From Tannerella sp. (GTDB lineage: Bacteria; Bacteroidota; Bacteroidia; Bacteroidales; Tannerellaceae): a DNA stretch of 38,637 nucleotides. Shown here one piece after another: positions 9,875 to 19,384 of this stretch. The stretch is taken from positions 1-38,637 of the forward strand of contig JAISCL010000359.1 of the NCBI GenBank assembly GCA_031265585.1, written 5' to 3'. Each line of letters begins with the position of its first letter. Position 1 is the first letter of the stretch. Below the pieces are notes generated by a model. It was not told the origin of the DNA, searched no databases, and saw only the letters and a list, made by a program, of their open reading frames with translations. Made by a program: the position numbers and the translations under genes.

Positions 9875-10687
9875 TTATTTTAAGTGGAATAAAATCATTC
9901 CGTCTATACAATTCAACATATAATAGCCGGTAAAGACAAATTGTCCTGCCGGAGAATTATTCCTTTTTATAGAATAATCAAAAGGAGTCAAATACTGATG
10001 CAAAGACAGGTAGGATTCGTTTGTTTGGAGAATCTCCGGGAAACCATGTAACAGGTGCCAGATTCTTTTTACGCTCCAGTTCTCCCAATCTATCAGGCCT
10101 TGATAATCCCGGATATTCTCGGCTCTTACGGTCGGTGAATTTGTCGGCTGGGGGATGGAGGATCTGTTTTTTATATTGCATAGCGCTTTAATCATTAGTT
10201 TTGTGCCGGTACAAACAGCCTCTTTTTTTAAATCTTCCAGTTTTGCACCCAAAGGAATCCTGAATTTTTCTTGAAGCAGGATCTCCCCGGCATCTTCTTT
10301 TTCATTAAGCGCATGAATCGTTACGCCACTTTCCGTCTCCATGTTATAATATATCCAGAACCATGGGTTAGGGCCTCTATAGTTGGGGAGAAGGGATGGA
10401 TGAAGGTTTAAACTGCCGTATTTTGGTAATGAGTAGATTTCTTTTTTAAGCAAAAAAGGCATTTTGAATATCGCAATGACTTCCGGCTCTTTGCTTTTTA
10501 TCCAGTTGAACAGTTCCGAATCCTGTGATTTCAATTCTTTATATGGAATATCCCGCTTTCCGGCATATTGTTTTAATTCGTCTGATGGCCGGCAATTTAG
10601 AATCCCGACAATATATAACTGATTGCATGCATTTAAATCCGAAACAAAAGACGAATACCCTGTTGTGATGATCAATACTCTTATCAT
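9875..10687 (-). CDS. Formyltransferase-like protein, last gene of the RiPP-like operon
   Basis: A 270-residue protein of the formyltransferase fold (Fmt/PurN/ArnA type), which transfers a formyl group from 10-formyltetrahydrofolate to an amine. The family triad is visible as N94, H96 and D132 (LNLHPSLLPNYRG; EKEDAGEI), together with the SLLPNYRG signature. The C-terminal part is shorter and unlike the tRNA-binding domain of methionyl-tRNA formyltransferase, so this is probably not the housekeeping Fmt. It lies 16 bp downstream of the B12-type radical SAM gene and is AT-rich like the rest of the operon. By context it may formylate the modified peptide, for example its N-terminus or a Lys amine; that is inference. 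An alternative is a sugar-amine formyltransferase, but no sugar genes are nearby. Confidence 0.85.
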   Translation of the reverse strand: MIRVLIITTGYSSFVSDLNACNQLYIVGILNCRPSDELKQYAGKRDIPYKELKSQDSELFNWIKSKEPEVIAIFKMPFLLKKEIYSLPKYGSLNLHPSLLPNYRGPNPWFWIYYNMETESGVTIHALNEKEDAGEILLQEKFRIPLGAKLEDLKKEAVCTGTKLMIKALCNIKNRSSIPQPTNSPTVRAENIRDYQGLIDWENWSVKRIWHLLHGFPEILQTNESYLSLHQYLTPFDYSIKRNNSPAGQFVFTGYYMLNCIDGMILFHLK

Positions 10688-10703
10688 GACTTGTATTTAA
10701 TAG

Positions 10704-12032
10704 TTATAGATACAAGTATGAATACGCCTTTATTTCATAAGGAATGCCATTATTCGCACTGATCTCATCTACTAACTGGGAGAAATCGCTATCATCCATA
10801 TAGCGTGACAGGTTAATGACCGGGCAGCCGTCTTTCAGGAATTGAACCGGGTCACTGATGCGTCCGTTTTTACAGGCATTTTTGTAAAGTGTAGATCCCG
10901 GGAAGGCAATAATCATATCTAATGAGATGGAAGAATGTTTTTTGTTTTTTTGCCACCAGGATAATGTTCGGTGGGCTGATTCGTTTGTTTCGTATTCATC
11001 ACCAATAATGATGGTGGAACGGGTATCTAAACCTGTATTAATCGTTAAATTAAGCGCCTGCTCTACCTGTTCGATCGTAATCTGTTTACGCATGCTTTTG
11101 AGTATCCGGTTATCAGCGCTTTCAATACCCAGGAAAATATAACGGCAGTTACTTCCTTTCAAGGCATCAATAATTTCCCGGTTGACACAGTCGACTCTTA
11201 GCTGGATGGACCAGATGAAATCATATTTTTTTGCCCGCCTGCAGAATTCCAGGACCCGTTTATTGTCGGATGCAAATAATTCTTCCCGCAGTGCGATGTA
11301 ATTTATTTTGAAATGCCGCGTCAAAAAATCTATCTCTGCAAAAATAGAGTCTAAGGATCTTTGGCGGTATTTACTGCCCGTCGGGTGAAAACAGAATGTA
11401 CAGTTATATTTGCAGGAGCGTCCTCCGATAATAGCAACCGGCGTATATTTCACTCCGTTTTCCACCTCTCCGTTTGTGTTTAAATAGTTGTCGTAATCGA
11501 AACCGAGGTAGTCAGGAAAAGGAATTGTATCTAAATCCTGAATTTCTTTTCGTGGAGCTGTCCGGTAATATTTACCATCTTTTAAATAGATTAATCCGGT
11601 CACATTTTCAACTGGTAACCGTTCGGTCAGGGCATTAATCAGTTCGGGTACGGTAATTTCACCTTCCCCGATTACCCCGTAATCGACAATCTCAAGCGCA
11701 GTCATTGCATTTTCAGCATCAGATGTAATCATTCCTCCTCCCGCAATTGAAATAATGGAAGGTTTAATCTCTTTTGCCATCCTGAATACCGGATCAATTT
11801 CCGGGAATTGTCCGGAGATACCGCCCACTCCTATTATGTCAATGTGATTATTTTCAATGAATGTTTTCAGGATATTAAAACATTCTCCGTCAATATGATT
11901 AAGATTCGCGGTAAATACATTTGCTATCTTCGCCTGTTTAAGCGCTGATGATACATACAGTGTCCCTAACGGCATAATATATCCGCATTTTTTTGTAGAG
12001 AAATAACGGGGTACAACTAATAATACATTCAT
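10704..12032 (-). CDS. B12-binding-type radical SAM protein
   Basis: A 442-residue class-B-like radical SAM protein. Residues 1-140 form a cobalamin-binding-type Rossmann domain (MNVLLVVPRYF ... IDIIGVGGISGQ ... ISIAGGGMI ... VIGEGEITVPELI). A radical SAM domain follows with the cluster motif C207-x3-C211-x2-C214 (CKYNCTFCFHP). Enzymes of this architecture often methylate unactivated carbon or phosphorus centres, including in peptide natural products, but other chemistries are known. It lies 11 bp after the sixth SPASM gene and 16 bp before the formyltransferase, so it belongs to the same operon. It differs clearly from the six SPASM paralogues: no SPASM cysteines at the C-terminus and a different motif context. 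Class is confident, substrate unknown. Confidence 0.88.
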   Translation of the reverse strand: MNVLLVVPRYFSTKKCGYIMPLGTLYVSSALKQAKIANVFTANLNHIDGECFNILKTFIENNHIDIIGVGGISGQFPEIDPVFRMAKEIKPSIISIAGGGMITSDAENAMTALEIVDYGVIGEGEITVPELINALTERLPVENVTGLIYLKDGKYYRTAPRKEIQDLDTIPFPDYLGFDYDNYLNTNGEVENGVKYTPVAIIGGRSCKYNCTFCFHPTGSKYRQRSLDSIFAEIDFLTRHFKINYIALREELFASDNKRVLEFCRRAKKYDFIWSIQLRVDCVNREIIDALKGSNCRYIFLGIESADNRILKSMRKQITIEQVEQALNLTINTGLDTRSTIIIGDEYETNESAHRTLSWWQKNKKHSSISLDMIIAFPGSTLYKNACKNGRISDPVQFLKDGCPVINLSRYMDDSDFSQLVDEISANNGIPYEIKAYSYLYL

Positions 12033-12043
12033 TTTTCCTGATT

Positions 12044-13417
12044 TTATTTGACATTCAATATCGTATAGTCAGATCTTATCCGGCTGATATTTTCTATCGG
12101 TGAAACGCCGAAACGTTTTTCATATAAACGCTCGAACCTTTTCAGGATGATTTTTTGAACAAAATCTTTTGTGAAGTCGCAAAAAACATCCCGGTATTCT
12201 TCCGGATAAGCGTTATACAAATAGAAACAGCCGCCGCCACAATTCCATTTAACGGTACAGTCCTTGCATTTTTCCTTTGAATATACATTTTCGTCAAGAA
12301 GATTCCTAAAAATCTCCCGGTCGACCGCTATTTTGTGATTACCAGTCACTGTGTTAGCGAAGACTTCTCCATAAATAACTTTATGATAAGCTGTATCGTT
12401 TGAAGTTGAAATGCAATAACAGCCGCTTAACTTGCCGTTTGCCGTGAGGCAAAATTCACCGGCACATGCGCGTTCTGTCGGATATACGGTTCTTAAATAG
12501 GGAAATGAAGTCAGGCTTTTACCTTTTACATGCACTTCTCTGTCAATTGCCAGAAAATTATCCGTATAGATTTTCAAGAAACGGCTTAAATCTGTTGATT
12601 TCGGGAATAAGTCGGCTGCCGTCACAGGTTCAAACATCATATTGGTTATTTCCGGGAATTTTTCATCCAATTGATGATACATCTCAAGCATCCGTTCCAC
12701 ATTATCCGGTGTTATTGTTGCGTTTATTTGTGGAATAATATGATGAGAAATAAGTTTTTGTATGTTATTTATAATCGTTTGATATTGTCCGCGCTGTTTG
12801 TTTTGTATTTCTTCCAGGATATCAAATGATATGCTGATGTTAATATTGTTTTGACGGATGAACGCCAGCATCGTATCAGTCATCAAGGTTCCATTTGTAA
12901 TAATTGTAAAGTCAATGTGTTTAGCATTAACTTTCGCCTTTTGTCCGGCATAAATAATGCTATCATGCACTAAATTCCATGACAGCATGGGTTCCCCGCC
13001 TCCCATATAAGAGATGGAGAGCGGTCTGTCTTGTTTTTTAGAATTGATAAAAAAATCAATTGCATATTTTAATTTTCCGATATCAAGTTCTATGTCGGAA
13101 CGTCCTTTTGCAGAATAGCAATAGCTGCAGTTAAGATTGCACTTTTGATTGGGCAAAACGGTCAGTAATGGATAGTCTTCAATATTTCTTACTTTTCGGG
13201 CGCGATTTTTCAGCGGCACAAAGTCCGAAAGTTCATTTATGATATGCTGTAATGCCCGGTCTGTAATTTCTTCATCGTCCAATATCTTTGCCGTTTCATT
13301 CGTTAACCATACCGCCTTGCGCGTCATTGGAGAATATAACAAACAGAGTTTACCCGGAGGAACAGTCATATCATAAGGATAAACAAATAAGTCCTTTTTG
13401 TTTAAGATTTTATACAT
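12044..13417 (-). CDS. Radical SAM/SPASM peptide maturase-like protein (paralogue 6)
   Basis: A 457-residue protein with a roughly 80-residue N-terminal domain bearing the LCLLYSPM motif, then the radical SAM core with C93-x3-C97-x2-C100 (CNLNCSYCYSAKGRS). A GGGEP loop (SYMGGGEPMLSW) follows. The C-terminal SPASM domain has CAGEFCLTANG...CYC, the CX2CX5CX3C pattern CKDCTVKWNCGGGC, and a final Cys (VFCDF). The SPASM pattern binds auxiliary Fe-S clusters and is typical of enzymes that form thioether or carbon-carbon links in peptides. It is the only paralogue separated from the others, because the TrkA-N-like gene sits between; its start overlaps that gene's end by 8 bp. It is probably a maturase of the 30-residue peptide (inference from context). 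Confidence 0.9.
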   Translation of the reverse strand: MYKILNKKDLFVYPYDMTVPPGKLCLLYSPMTRKAVWLTNETAKILDDEEITDRALQHIINELSDFVPLKNRARKVRNIEDYPLLTVLPNQKCNLNCSYCYSAKGRSDIELDIGKLKYAIDFFINSKKQDRPLSISYMGGGEPMLSWNLVHDSIIYAGQKAKVNAKHIDFTIITNGTLMTDTMLAFIRQNNINISISFDILEEIQNKQRGQYQTIINNIQKLISHHIIPQINATITPDNVERMLEMYHQLDEKFPEITNMMFEPVTAADLFPKSTDLSRFLKIYTDNFLAIDREVHVKGKSLTSFPYLRTVYPTERACAGEFCLTANGKLSGCYCISTSNDTAYHKVIYGEVFANTVTGNHKIAVDREIFRNLLDENVYSKEKCKDCTVKWNCGGGCFYLYNAYPEEYRDVFCDFTKDFVQKIILKRFERLYEKRFGVSPIENISRIRSDYTILNVK

Positions 13418-15434
13418 CTTCTATGGGAGCTAAGTAATATCCGGTTCTAAATAGCCATAATAAAAGGGACACTTGGTGAAAATGACATTCTTCTATTACG
13501 TCATTATGTCTGGTTGTCCCTTTTGTGATTTTAGATAATGGAAATAATATATTGATCTTTCCGATCTTCCAGTTACAACTGTCTGCAATATTATCAGTAG
13601 GTAGATAGCCTGCGAGTATATTCCATGCGATCATTTGCCGGTGTCTTAAATGATTGAATACATCTCCTAACAGATCGAAATGATAATCGTCAATGGACTT
13701 GTTCCTTGCCTCAATTAATTGTAATCCCATGCTATTAAGTATAAGTATCAATGTATCAACATAAGATAAAATAGTTTGCCTTCTATTATCCATTTTATAT
13801 CGATGCCATGCTGTTTCTATTTTTTCCAATGTGAAATTGTAACTCGGCAAAACTGTCTTGTAGTTATTTATGCCGCTTTTGGATTTTTCCTCATATAACA
13901 AATCCAATGATTTTGCTATAAATTGGGCAGTTTCCAGATTATAATTTATATCAATTGTAGTATTTTTAAATCCAAAAAACCGGATATTGGAATAACGTCG
14001 TTTGTCTTCATGTATTTTTTCTATGTATTCGGAGAATATATGATATTCCGTAACGACCGGAATTTCCTTTTCATAAACTTCCATTGGTAAGTGGGTTGCT
14101 AAAATGTAATTCCTGTCGGAGTTTTCAGAACATATAGCAATAGTTGAGACCGCATTTTTTAAATTAATCAGATTGATTATTTTTTGTTTAGCTTCTTCTT
14201 CGAATGGTGATATCTCAATAAAAGAACAGGAAATATCCGGAATCTGTTTATATCCGGAATATCTCGTTTTAAATAAATTAATACTGTCCTTGTTGTCTGT
14301 GATAATTGTTATTTGTGTTTTGTTAAGGCTATTAATTTCATCAAAATTTGCAAAATGACAGACTTTTATGGCTGTTTTTAACAATTCCATCCCCATCATA
14401 TTGAATCCCAATAGAACGATATTTACAAAATTACTAGAAAAAGGGGTTATTTTGTTTTGTAACAGAGAATCATATTGAAAAGTTGATTGGGGGGCCAAAA
14501 TCTTAGATAAATGTCCATATCCCCATATTTTACCTGCCCAGATTTCGTAAAAATTGAAAGGGAAGAGGTGGATTAACGGAAAATTTTGCTCCTGAAAATA
14601 TTTTAGCATGAAAGAATCATCCCAATAAGAAAGAAAGCATTTTATTGTTTCTGTTTTTTCATATTTTTTCTCCGGAATTTTGTCTTTTAGTATTCTTATA
14701 ATATTATCAATGATTAGAATGTTGCCGGAATCACACCACTCTATCGAATTATCTCCAAGAATTACAATATGTCTACAAACTTCCAATTTTAATACTGATA
14801 ATTCTTTTTTATCATTAATGTCTCCTTTATAGATGATTATTCGCTTTCTTGTTTTATTATCCAAAAAACCAAGTTGTGTTTTTATTGTTTGTGGAGAATG
14901 ATTACTTAGTATTACAATGCGTCTTTGCTCATTGTTTTTATGTTGATCAACATTTATCAGATATTGTACGACAGAAAAGATCAACTCATTTGCCCCAATT
15001 ATTACATCATGCTTCTGTAATGATTTATAACGAATCAATCCTTTCTCCACAACAGATATTCTTCGCTGAAGTAAATTATTGAATGTAGAAATGAGCAGTC
15101 CGCTGAAAACAATAGAACCAATAAAAGAAACAAGTATTGAAAAGAATTTAAAGTGGATAGGTTCCGGTGCATTATCAACTCCACTGGTTTGTGAAAAGAG
15201 GCTATATATCTTTAATATAAGCTCGGGATTGTGGTCTTTTCTGATCATGTTGGCTAACAAAGATATATAGATGATCGTGAAAACGACAACAACTAATAAA
15301 AGACTTAACTGGTATTTGGATTTTCCTTTTAATAGATTGTCTAATTGGTTATTGCAGCGTAATATATACCATAATGCTGCAATAGTGAAAGATAAAGAAA
15401 AAATAATCAATAATATCCAATTTAATATTTCCAT
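13410..15434 (-). CDS. Membrane protein with two TrkA-N/RCK-like Rossmann segments
   Basis: A 674-residue protein. Three hydrophobic segments are visible at about residues 5-25, 42-63 and 97-119, followed by a large soluble part. That part has two Rossmann-like starts, KHDVIIGANELIF at about 141 and NIVLLGFNMMGMELL at about 338. Their spacing and surrounding strand-helix alternation resemble paired RCK/TrkA-N domains of ion channels and regulators, including the CASTOR/POLLUX type. I see no clear TVGYG-like selectivity filter, so potassium transport is not supported directly. It lies inside the operon, 2 bp after the fifth radical SAM gene and overlapping the sixth, and is the most AT-rich gene of the group. 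Within a peptide pathway it might be a transport, sensing or self-protection component. Function is uncertain. Confidence 0.65.
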   Translation of the reverse strand: MEILNWILLIIFSLSFTIAALWYILRCNNQLDNLLKGKSKYQLSLLLVVVVFTIIYISLLANMIRKDHNPELILKIYSLFSQTSGVDNAPEPIHFKFFSILVSFIGSIVFSGLLISTFNNLLQRRISVVEKGLIRYKSLQKHDVIIGANELIFSVVQYLINVDQHKNNEQRRIVILSNHSPQTIKTQLGFLDNKTRKRIIIYKGDINDKKELSVLKLEVCRHIVILGDNSIEWCDSGNILIIDNIIRILKDKIPEKKYEKTETIKCFLSYWDDSFMLKYFQEQNFPLIHLFPFNFYEIWAGKIWGYGHLSKILAPQSTFQYDSLLQNKITPFSSNFVNIVLLGFNMMGMELLKTAIKVCHFANFDEINSLNKTQITIITDNKDSINLFKTRYSGYKQIPDISCSFIEISPFEEEAKQKIINLINLKNAVSTIAICSENSDRNYILATHLPMEVYEKEIPVVTEYHIFSEYIEKIHEDKRRYSNIRFFGFKNTTIDINYNLETAQFIAKSLDLLYEEKSKSGINNYKTVLPSYNFTLEKIETAWHRYKMDNRRQTILSYVDTLILILNSMGLQLIEARNKSIDDYHFDLLGDVFNHLRHRQMIAWNILAGYLPTDNIADSCNWKIGKINILFPLSKITKGTTRHNDVIEECHFHQVSLLLWLFRTGYYLAPIEDV

Positions 15435-15436
15435 AG

Positions 15437-16702
15437 TTAAACAGTTAACAAAGTTTTTACTAACATATTTCTTACAAAATCACAATGTATTTCAAAATAT
15501 TCCGGAGGGTAGGCGTATCGCGCCAATAAACATCCTCCGCTGCAATGCCATTTGGCAATGCAAGACTGACAGGTTGTATGCCGGTAAACGTTCTTATTCA
15601 TGATCTCCTGTAGTTTTTTTGTGTTTATCATCACTTCGTTGCCGGATGTCACAGAACCATAATGGAACTGTTCATAAAAATCTTCTTTCGGAGAAGAAAT
15701 GCGTGAACAGGCCGTTATTTCACCTTCGGGTGTAAGGGTGAATTTGCTTAAACAAGCACGTTCTTTACATATTTCTGCACTGTTTACGAACGTATTCCCT
15801 ACATAGAAGTTGTTTTTCAATCCCAATTTATATGCGGAGAAATAGGAGTCGGTAAAAATTGTGTAAAAATACTTTAAATCGGCAGGCTGTTTAAATAACG
15901 AACGGTTCAGTACCGGTTCAAACGCAATTCCCCCTAAAGCCGGAAAACCGGTGATTATTTCTTCTGCCATTTCATTCATACGGTGAACGTTTAATGGCGT
16001 AATTGTACTTCTTATACCGGGATAAATATCGTTTTCTATGAGGTAATTAATTCCTGCACAAACTTCATTGTACTTACCGCGCTGTTTATTTTGAATATCT
16101 TTCAGGACATCAAAAGAAACGACTAAGTTAACATTGTACTGTTTGATCATCTCCAGTACTTCCTGATTTAGCAGTGTTCCATTCGTCACAATTCCATACT
16201 TAATAGAGATGTTATATCGGCTTGCTAAATAATCTGCATGCATAATGGCCTCTTTTAACAAAGGAAAAGACAGTAAGGGATCTCCGCCGCCGGAAAAGGT
16301 CACCTGTAATTTTTTGTCTTTTTTTTGTGCGTTTATGAAGAAATCCAATGTTGTCAGCAGTTTATTCCTGTCGATAGACTTGCCGGAGCGCCCTTTAGCT
16401 GAATAACAATAGGAGCAGGAAAAATTGCATATATAATTGATAAGGATATTTAACTCGGTAGTTTCGTCGATACTTTTTATCTTATGTAATATTTTTTTTT
16501 GTTTGAATAGAAATCCGGAATCGGTTGATAAATCTTTGTTCCTGAAAAAAGTAGCATTATTTGCAAAAGAGTATACGTCTTTTTCCGATACCTGTAAGTG
16601 CATACCTGCGAAAGGAGCATATACCAAACAGTTCTTATCCGGTTCTGCCATTTCTGTATGGATAACAAATATTTCTTTTTTGTTTAAGGAAGGTATATTC
16701 AT
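15437..16702 (-). CDS. Radical SAM/SPASM peptide maturase-like protein (paralogue 5)
   Basis: At 421 residues this is the shortest of the six paralogues. It has an N-terminal domain with CLVYAPF, then the radical SAM motif C92-x3-C96-x2-C99 (CNFSCSYCYSAKGRS). The core loop reads SGGGDPLLSF where the other paralogues have a GGGEP form, so the usual Glu is Asp. The SPASM domain has CLSKFTLTPEGEITAC, then CQSCIAKWHCSGGC (CX2CX5CX3C, with Ser in place of the first Gly) and a final Cys in IHCDF. An extra Cys (EICKERAC) precedes the SPASM region. It starts 4 bp after paralogue 4 and ends 2 bp before the TrkA-N-like gene. It is the most divergent member, perhaps because it has a different regiochemistry or substrate (inference). 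Confidence 0.9.
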   Translation of the reverse strand: MNIPSLNKKEIFVIHTEMAEPDKNCLVYAPFAGMHLQVSEKDVYSFANNATFFRNKDLSTDSGFLFKQKKILHKIKSIDETTELNILINYICNFSCSYCYSAKGRSGKSIDRNKLLTTLDFFINAQKKDKKLQVTFSGGGDPLLSFPLLKEAIMHADYLASRYNISIKYGIVTNGTLLNQEVLEMIKQYNVNLVVSFDVLKDIQNKQRGKYNEVCAGINYLIENDIYPGIRSTITPLNVHRMNEMAEEIITGFPALGGIAFEPVLNRSLFKQPADLKYFYTIFTDSYFSAYKLGLKNNFYVGNTFVNSAEICKERACLSKFTLTPEGEITACSRISSPKEDFYEQFHYGSVTSGNEVMINTKKLQEIMNKNVYRHTTCQSCIAKWHCSGGCLLARYAYPPEYFEIHCDFVRNMLVKTLLTV

Positions 16703-16706
16703 GTGT

Positions 16707-18029
16707 CTATTCTATATTACAAGTGTTGTTTACGCCTAATTTCCGAAGGATTAGTTCTTTCGAAAAAGTTCGTGTGAAGTCACAAATGATGTTGCGAACG
16801 GATTTGTCGTATTCGCGATTTTGCACCATGCATCCTCCTCCGCAATTCCATTTTACGAAACAGGCATTACATTCGGGATAATCATCTGTTGTATCTGTAT
16901 TTATAAGTTGTTGATACTTGTCGTAATCGAATGTTAAACGGCCGGCTTTATTGACTTCACCATAGATGCAGTTATGATAATGAGTATCCTGCGGTGAAGA
17001 TATTCGATGGCAAATCGTAAATGTACCTTCGGGGGTAAGGCATAGCTCTCCAAAACAATAACGCTTAACAATGGAATTAAGATTTCGCAGTGGAGCGCAT
17101 TTCAGTTGTTTTCCTTTTTGCTGAGCCAGATCAAGTGCGTCAAAAAAAAGTTCCAGGTATCTTTTATAGAACATTTTTGTTTTTTCAATATCATGAAAGG
17201 TATGTTTATCTGTGACAGGGTCAAACATATAACAGTTTACTCCGGGGAATCTCCTGATTAACTCCTGTACCATTTTGACCATTAGTTCTACGTTTAATGG
17301 AGTGATCATGGCTCGTATTTCAATATAAAGGCCAGCTTCCGATAACCGGTCAATAGTTTTACAAACCTTGTTGTATTGTCCCCGTTGTTTGCGTTGGATC
17401 TCCTCCAGTATTTCGAACGAAACGCGAAATTGTACCTGATAAGTAATAAACGTTTGAAGCATTTCTTCATTGAGAATGGAGCCGTTCGTGACGATTTCAG
17501 TTATCAAGTGGATTCCCTGCTTTTTTGCCAATGAATGTGAATATTCAATGCCAAATTTCAACAGTTTCCATGAGAGTGTCGGTTCACCGCCTCCTAAAAA
17601 GTTGATGAACAGTCTTTTTTCTTTGATTCGCTTTTCGTCAACAAAATAATCCAGCGTAGTTTTCAGTTGTTCCATACTCAACTCTTTGTTGGAGCGACCT
17701 TGTGCAGAAAAGCAATAGGAGCAGGAAAAGTTGCAGCTATAATTGGGTAAAATAGATAGGCGCAGGTATTCGTCAGGATGTTGAATACGATATATATGTT
17801 TCCCGTATAAAGAAGTGTCTGATAAATAATTTAAGTGTGTGAACAAATCTTCATCGCCCTGATTGTTTTCAATTACGTTCTCAAGTCGGGCAGGATATTC
17901 GGCATCGGTTTTCATCACATAGCCGGTCAATGGTGCATAGAGCAAATAAGTACCGGTTCCCTGATCTTTTTTGGATTCATCCGGAGGAATTACAAATATT
18001 GAACGGCGTAGCAGGTTGGGATATTGCAT
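16707..18029 (-). CDS. Radical SAM/SPASM peptide maturase-like protein (paralogue 4)
   Basis: The ORF track begins at 18098, which would overlap the preceding gene by 65 bp. I choose the internal ATG at 18029 (MQYPNLLRRSIFVIPP), which gives a 440-residue protein, a 4-bp gap like the neighbours, and an N-terminus that aligns with the paralogues (YLLYAPLTG). The radical SAM motif is C99-x3-C103-x2-C106 (CNFSCSYCFSAQGRS), followed by FLGGGEPTLSW. The SPASM domain has CFGELCLTPEGTFTIC and CNACFVKWNCGGGC, with a final Cys in IICDF. It is closest by eye to paralogue 3, sharing the CFSA variant and similar SPASM wording, which suggests a recent tandem duplication. Confidence 0.9.
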   Translation of the reverse strand: MQYPNLLRRSIFVIPPDESKKDQGTGTYLLYAPLTGYVMKTDAEYPARLENVIENNQGDEDLFTHLNYLSDTSLYGKHIYRIQHPDEYLRLSILPNYSCNFSCSYCFSAQGRSNKELSMEQLKTTLDYFVDEKRIKEKRLFINFLGGGEPTLSWKLLKFGIEYSHSLAKKQGIHLITEIVTNGSILNEEMLQTFITYQVQFRVSFEILEEIQRKQRGQYNKVCKTIDRLSEAGLYIEIRAMITPLNVELMVKMVQELIRRFPGVNCYMFDPVTDKHTFHDIEKTKMFYKRYLELFFDALDLAQQKGKQLKCAPLRNLNSIVKRYCFGELCLTPEGTFTICHRISSPQDTHYHNCIYGEVNKAGRLTFDYDKYQQLINTDTTDDYPECNACFVKWNCGGGCMVQNREYDKSVRNIICDFTRTFSKELILRKLGVNNTCNIE

Positions 18030-18033
18030 ATTT

Positions 18034-19380
18034 TTATCCGGCGTGATTATGAATGAGTTCTTCCAGTGTAATTCCATGTTGATCAATATAATCATCATTG
18101 AGCTTTTCTAACAGCAGTTGATGGGCAAGGGCGCGTGTTGATTCACATATAATATTTACTATTTCTGTGGGATATTGTTTATTGTTTGCCAAACAACCGC
18201 CTCCGCAGTTCCATCTGACAAAACAGGAGGTGCAGTTTGGATTTTTCCGGGCGGTTTCTTTTTCTTTCAAACGATAGAACTTATCAAAATCAATATTAAC
18301 CGTATTTTCTTTATCCACAAAACCATAAATATGATCTTCATAATCATCCTCTTGCGGAGAAGATACTTCCAGACAAATAGAAAAAGTTCCCTCCGGTGTT
18401 AAACAGAATTCGCCATTACAATATCTTACAACAGTTGTATCAAGGCTTCTTGTAACAGCATTTCGAACGTCTTTACCATATTTTTTTGCCAATCTCCCGG
18501 CTTTTAAAAATGATTCGTTATAAATTTGATAGAAATTAGAAGTGTATTCCGGCTCATGAAAAGTATCCGTACTCGTGATAGGATCAAAATAATAAGTGTA
18601 GATAGCCGGAAAATATTTTATCATTTCCGCTGTCATTTCCTCAAGCAGATGGACGTTATCCGGCGTAATCATTGAACGAACTTCACAGGGTATACCTTTG
18701 CTCAACATTGCATTTATTGTTTTACGGACTCTTTGATACTGTCCACGCTGTTTATTTTGAATATCTTCCAGAATTTCAAATGAAATGCGTGGCATCACAT
18801 GATATTGTGATAATGTATTGAGTATATCTTCATTTATAATAGAACCATTTGTGATAAGTCCGAAAAATAATTCGATCCCCCGTTTTTTGGCAAGAGATGA
18901 CGCATATTCGATGCCATATTTCAGTAAATCCCAGGACATCACAGGTTCTCCCCCTCCAACAAAAGTAATTTTAAGATTTTTATTTTTCGATCCATTATTA
19001 CTTATAAAATAATCCAAAGTAGCCTTTAAATGCGACAAAGATAATTCTTTGTTCGAGCGTCCTTTTGCTGAAAAACAATAAGAACAGGAAAAATTACAGG
19101 TAAAGTTTAGTAATACATACAGCACCTGATAATCTTCCAGATGTTGTATCGTTTCTATTTGATTTCCGGATGTATCTTGCAAGGTCTCAAGCAGACCGGC
19201 TATTTCGGTATCCGCTTCCGCATGCTTAATGGCCTTATTTATCTGCTCAACGGTTTTATTATCAGCCAGCAACATATTTCCTGATAAAGGTGCATAGATA
19301 AGATAGAAATCATCCGGTCTTTGCCCGAAATGATGGCCGGTCGGCAGTGTGTATATATGATAGTCTGTTAATGTCATCAC
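18034..19380 (-). CDS. Radical SAM/SPASM peptide maturase-like protein (paralogue 3)
   Basis: A 448-residue protein. The N-terminal domain has FYLIYAPLSG, and the radical SAM cluster motif is C95-x3-C99-x2-C102 (CNFSCSYCFSAKGRS). The TFVGGGEPVMSW loop matches the paralogues. The SPASM domain has CNGEFCLTPEGTFSIC and CTSCFVRWNCGGGC, with a final Cys in IICES. Spacing is 4 bp to the gene on each side. The residue after the C of CLEVSS differs from CHRISS/CHCASS in its siblings, so one potential cluster or redox Cys seen in paralogues 1, 2 and 6 (CxC) is absent here. Confidence 0.9.
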   Translation of the reverse strand: MMTLTDYHIYTLPTGHHFGQRPDDFYLIYAPLSGNMLLADNKTVEQINKAIKHAEADTEIAGLLETLQDTSGNQIETIQHLEDYQVLYVLLNFTCNFSCSYCFSAKGRSNKELSLSHLKATLDYFISNNGSKNKNLKITFVGGGEPVMSWDLLKYGIEYASSLAKKRGIELFFGLITNGSIINEDILNTLSQYHVMPRISFEILEDIQNKQRGQYQRVRKTINAMLSKGIPCEVRSMITPDNVHLLEEMTAEMIKYFPAIYTYYFDPITSTDTFHEPEYTSNFYQIYNESFLKAGRLAKKYGKDVRNAVTRSLDTTVVRYCNGEFCLTPEGTFSICLEVSSPQEDDYEDHIYGFVDKENTVNIDFDKFYRLKEKETARKNPNCTSCFVRWNCGGGCLANNKQYPTEIVNIICESTRALAHQLLLEKLNDDYIDQHGITLEELIHNHAG

Positions 19381-19384
19381 ATCA

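Noticed and set aside
18030-18098. N-terminal extension of maturase 4
   Set aside because: It would overlap the preceding gene by 65 bp and has no match in the paralogues; ATG 18029 gives the standard 4-bp gap.
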